A stretch of 49,227 nt of DNA from Opitutaceae bacterium (GTDB lineage Bacteria > Verrucomicrobiota > Verrucomicrobiia > Opitutales > Opitutaceae): NCBI GenBank assembly GCA_003151515.1, contig PLXS01000026.1, forward strand, positions 1 to 49,227. The letters are read 5' to 3'. A program made the translations under genes and the position numbers. The notes under the pieces were generated by a model, which was not told the DNA's origin, made no database searches, and worked only from the letters and a program-made list of their open reading frames with translations. Below, in pieces: positions 47,384 through 49,227 of this stretch (positions are counted from its first letter, which is position 1; each line of letters begins with the position of its first letter).

Positions 47384-47640
47384 GGCTTTTCTCGTGTTCG
47401 ATTCGGTCGCCTTGCGCCTCGCAAGGAGGATTATCTGCGGACCATGGCGGAACTCGGGCCCGAACCTCAACGCTCAGGCGACATCGCGCATCGGCTTGGA
47501 GTACGATCCGAAAGTATCGCCCCGCTTCACGTCGCGCCGGACCAACGCACCGTCTTCGTCCAATCCTCCTCCGCTTTCCTCACGGTCCTGATAGAGAAGG
47601 AGAGGGGACGGCTCTTCTACACGATTTTGGAGCGCAACTT
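47384..47640 (+). pseudogene. Decayed C-terminal end of an AAA-type ATPase
   Basis: The frame reads APRKEDYLRTMAELGPEPQR, then SGDIAHRLGVRSESIAP, which matches the winged-helix C-terminus shared by a family of bacterial ORC-like AAA ATPases. The next expected stretch (a second helix, then AFTVPLFD) is only faintly visible as SSSAFLTVLIEK. The Walker region is absent upstream, so this is a fragment, cut off before the insertion sequence at 47667. Confidence 0.5.
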
Positions 47641-47666
47641 TGAGAAAGCCTGCTACGACCGCACGG

Positions 47667-47706
47667 CGTCAGTTAGACCACCCCACGACGTCAGTTAAAA
47701 CTACCC
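47667..47706. repeat. Tandem 18-base repeats at the IS21-type left end
   Basis: CGTCAGTTAGACCACCCC (47667-47684) and CGTCAGTTAAAACTACCC (47689-47706) are 14 of 18 identical and spaced 22 bases apart. IS21-family elements carry such multiple terminal repeats, which bind the transposase. The outer repeat probably marks the element's left end. Confidence 0.6.
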
Positions 47707-47725
47707 GCGTTTAACGTGGGTTTTT
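47704..47725 (+). terminator. Intrinsic terminator inside the IS left end
   Basis: CCCGCG (47704-47709), loop TTTAA and CGTGGG (47715-47720, one G-U pair) are followed by TTTTT (47721-47725). It lies between the terminal repeats and istA, so it would block transcription entering from outside and keep istA silent. Confidence 0.6.
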
Positions 47726-47786
47726 CGAGCAGGCGTTGGTCTGCGTGAGCGTCAGTGGTGCTCAGACCTGTTACGCAGGTCCCACC

Positions 47787-49227
47787 TTGATCACCGAGCA
47801 CCAGTACAGACACCTCATGAAGACATTTAATGACAGTGGCAGCATTGGCTGCGCGGCGATGAAGGCGGGTATGGATCGCAAGACGGCGCGAGGCTATCTC
47901 AAACGCGGACACGGTCCAAGTACCCAAGACCACCGAGGCATTGGCAGACCCATGTGGATGCGTTTGCTGCCGTCTGGCCGGAGGTAGTTCGATGGCTGGA
48001 GGATACGCCCGAGATCGAGGCCGAGGCCCTCTTCGAGCATTATCTCGCTCTGCGGCCGGAGCAGCTGGCGGCCAACGGCCTTCGGACGTTCCAGCGACGG
48101 ATTACCCGCTGGCGCACACAGTTTGGGCCCCCAAAGGAAGTGTTCTTCCCCCAGGTTCGTGAGCCAGGAGCGAGCGCACAGGTCGATTGGACGCATGCCC
48201 ACAAGCTCGGCGTCACTCTGGCCGGCGTCGCTTATCCCCATTTGCTGTGCCACACGGTACTTCCTTACTCCAACTGGGAGTGGGCAGTACCTTGCCAGTC
48301 GGAGTCGGGCCTTTCGCTCAAGACGGGCCTCCAGGACGCCTTCTGGCGTTTGGGCGGCGTGACGCCACAGGTCCAGACCGACCATAGCTCGACAGCTACC
48401 CATCAACTTAAGCGCGGGGCCGCCACGCGTGGCTTCAACGTCGACTATCTCGCTTTGTGCGAGCACCTGGGCACGAGCGCCCATACGATCAACCCGGGCC
48501 GGCCCGATGAGAACGGAGACGTCGAGGCGGCTCAGCGCCATCTCAAACGCCGTCTCCTAAACCACCTTATTCTGCGCGGTTCGCGGGACTTCCCCTCACT
48601 CGAGGCCTATGCCCTCTTCGTCTGCCAGGTGTGCATCGGCGCCAACGCACAGCGGGCCGTCCGCCTGGCAGAGGAACTGCCGCGTCTAAGGCCCTTGCCG
48701 GCACTGCGGTATCCCGACGCCGAAGAGCACACCGTGCGGGTGTCCAGCTACTCAACGGCGCGGATCAAAAATTGTGCCTACTCGGTTCCCGCAAGGCTGA
48801 TCAACGCGCACCTGCTCGCCCGCGTAAGCGAGACGACGGTCAGTTTCCACCACGCCGGCATCGAGGTTGCGCGTTATCCCCGGGCCCACACCGGTCAAGC
48901 CCGCATCGACTACCACCATATCATCGACTCTCTTGTCCGTAAACCCGGTGCATTCGCTCGGTATCTCTACCGCGAGGAGCTTTTCCCCAGGCTCGTGTTC
49001 CGCCAGGCCTACGACCAGCTGGTCGGCGCCGCCCCCGCCCACGCAGACCGCCACTACGAGGCCCTCCTGGCCCTTGCAGCGCGCTCCGACGAGTCTCAGG
49101 TCGCCTCCGTCCTGGGCGCCCTGCTGCGTGCCGGCGAGGTGCCACAGGCGAGCGCCGTGGAGGCGCAGTTGCAGGCAGCCCTGTCGTCCCCGCGACACCT
49201 CGCGGTCTTCGTGCCCGAGCTGCATAG
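47787..49227 (+). pseudogene. istA: IS21 transposase IstA, frameshifted, 3' end beyond window
   Basis: The N-terminal helix-turn-helix (LITEHQYRHLMKTF, AAMKAGMDRKTARGYLKRG) is in one frame, starting about TTG 47787. After about base 47915 the homology moves to the frame of base 47939, which begins HWQTHVDAFAAVWPEVVRWL and stays open to the window edge. There the DDE residues are present: QVDWTHAH, QTDHSST and DENGDVEA. One small indel near 47911-47925 therefore separates DNA binding from catalysis. Unless a programmed shift or sequencing error is involved, the gene is inactive. The open C-terminal frame covers about 430 residues. Confidence 0.85.

Larger units (their letters stand above)
47667..49227 (+). 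mobile_element. IS21-family insertion sequence, left part
   Basis: The element runs from its terminal repeats through istA and beyond the right edge of the window. IstB, the ATPase helper normally encoded after istA, would lie outside. It adjoins a truncated ATPase gene, so it may have caused or followed that gene's decay. Confidence 0.75.

Overview
The window is high-GC bacterial chromosome (roughly 70% by eye) carrying mostly housekeeping genes, with a lower-GC accessory stretch at the right end. The gene set (yajC followed by a fused secDF and recJ, a six-domain S1 protein, the SpeA/AguA/AguB putrescine route, an AsmA-like envelope protein, an Aas-like acyltransferase/ligase) suggests a Gram-negative member of the PVC superphylum, most likely Verrucomicrobiota near Opitutae. 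This is inferred from gene content and protein resemblance. No rRNA gene is present to settle it.

Layout. 1-6.7 kb: 5'-truncated AsmA-like protein, acyltransferase/acyl-activating enzyme, TIM-barrel amidohydrolase, SIMPL-domain secreted protein. 6.8-7.4 kb: AbrB-PIN (VapBC) toxin-antitoxin pair. 7.5-13.7 kb: GlcD-type FAD oxidase, Smc, stand-alone 5'-3' exonuclease. 13.7-17.8 kb: an orphan OmpR-type regulator facing a hisG-aguB-aguA-lipoprotein operon. 18.1-20.9 kb: rpsA converging on a sigma-70 factor. 21.1-24.4 kb: glmS-trpE (minus), divergent from glgC. 25.8-27.6 kb: CNNM/CBS protein and lgt (minus). 27.7-31.1 kb: gcvT-gcvH converging on typA. 31.4-32.1 kb: a Phd-PIN toxin-antitoxin pair.

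32.17-33.06 kb is the most unusual segment. It has no credible protein, but it has a dense series of perfect hairpins, several capped by GNRA tetraloops when read on the minus strand. It ends on that strand in a textbook intrinsic terminator. I read it as a gene for a large (about 0.9 kb) structured non-coding RNA that I cannot assign to a known class. Between it and the divergent hrpB helicase gene lies an AT-rich stretch with two perfect DnaA boxes and one near-perfect box.

33.2-45.0 kb: hrpB, a secreted GH3 glycosidase with PA14 insert, speA, yajC-secDF-recJ. With aguA and aguB 22 kb away, speA completes arginine to agmatine to N-carbamoylputrescine to putrescine. From 44.99 kb to the right edge: a long inverted repeat, higBA, a tyrosine recombinase, the decayed tail of an AAA ATPase, and the left part of an IS21-family element whose istA is frameshifted and runs off the window. 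Three toxin-antitoxin modules occur in 49 kb. No tRNA, rRNA or CRISPR array was recognised.
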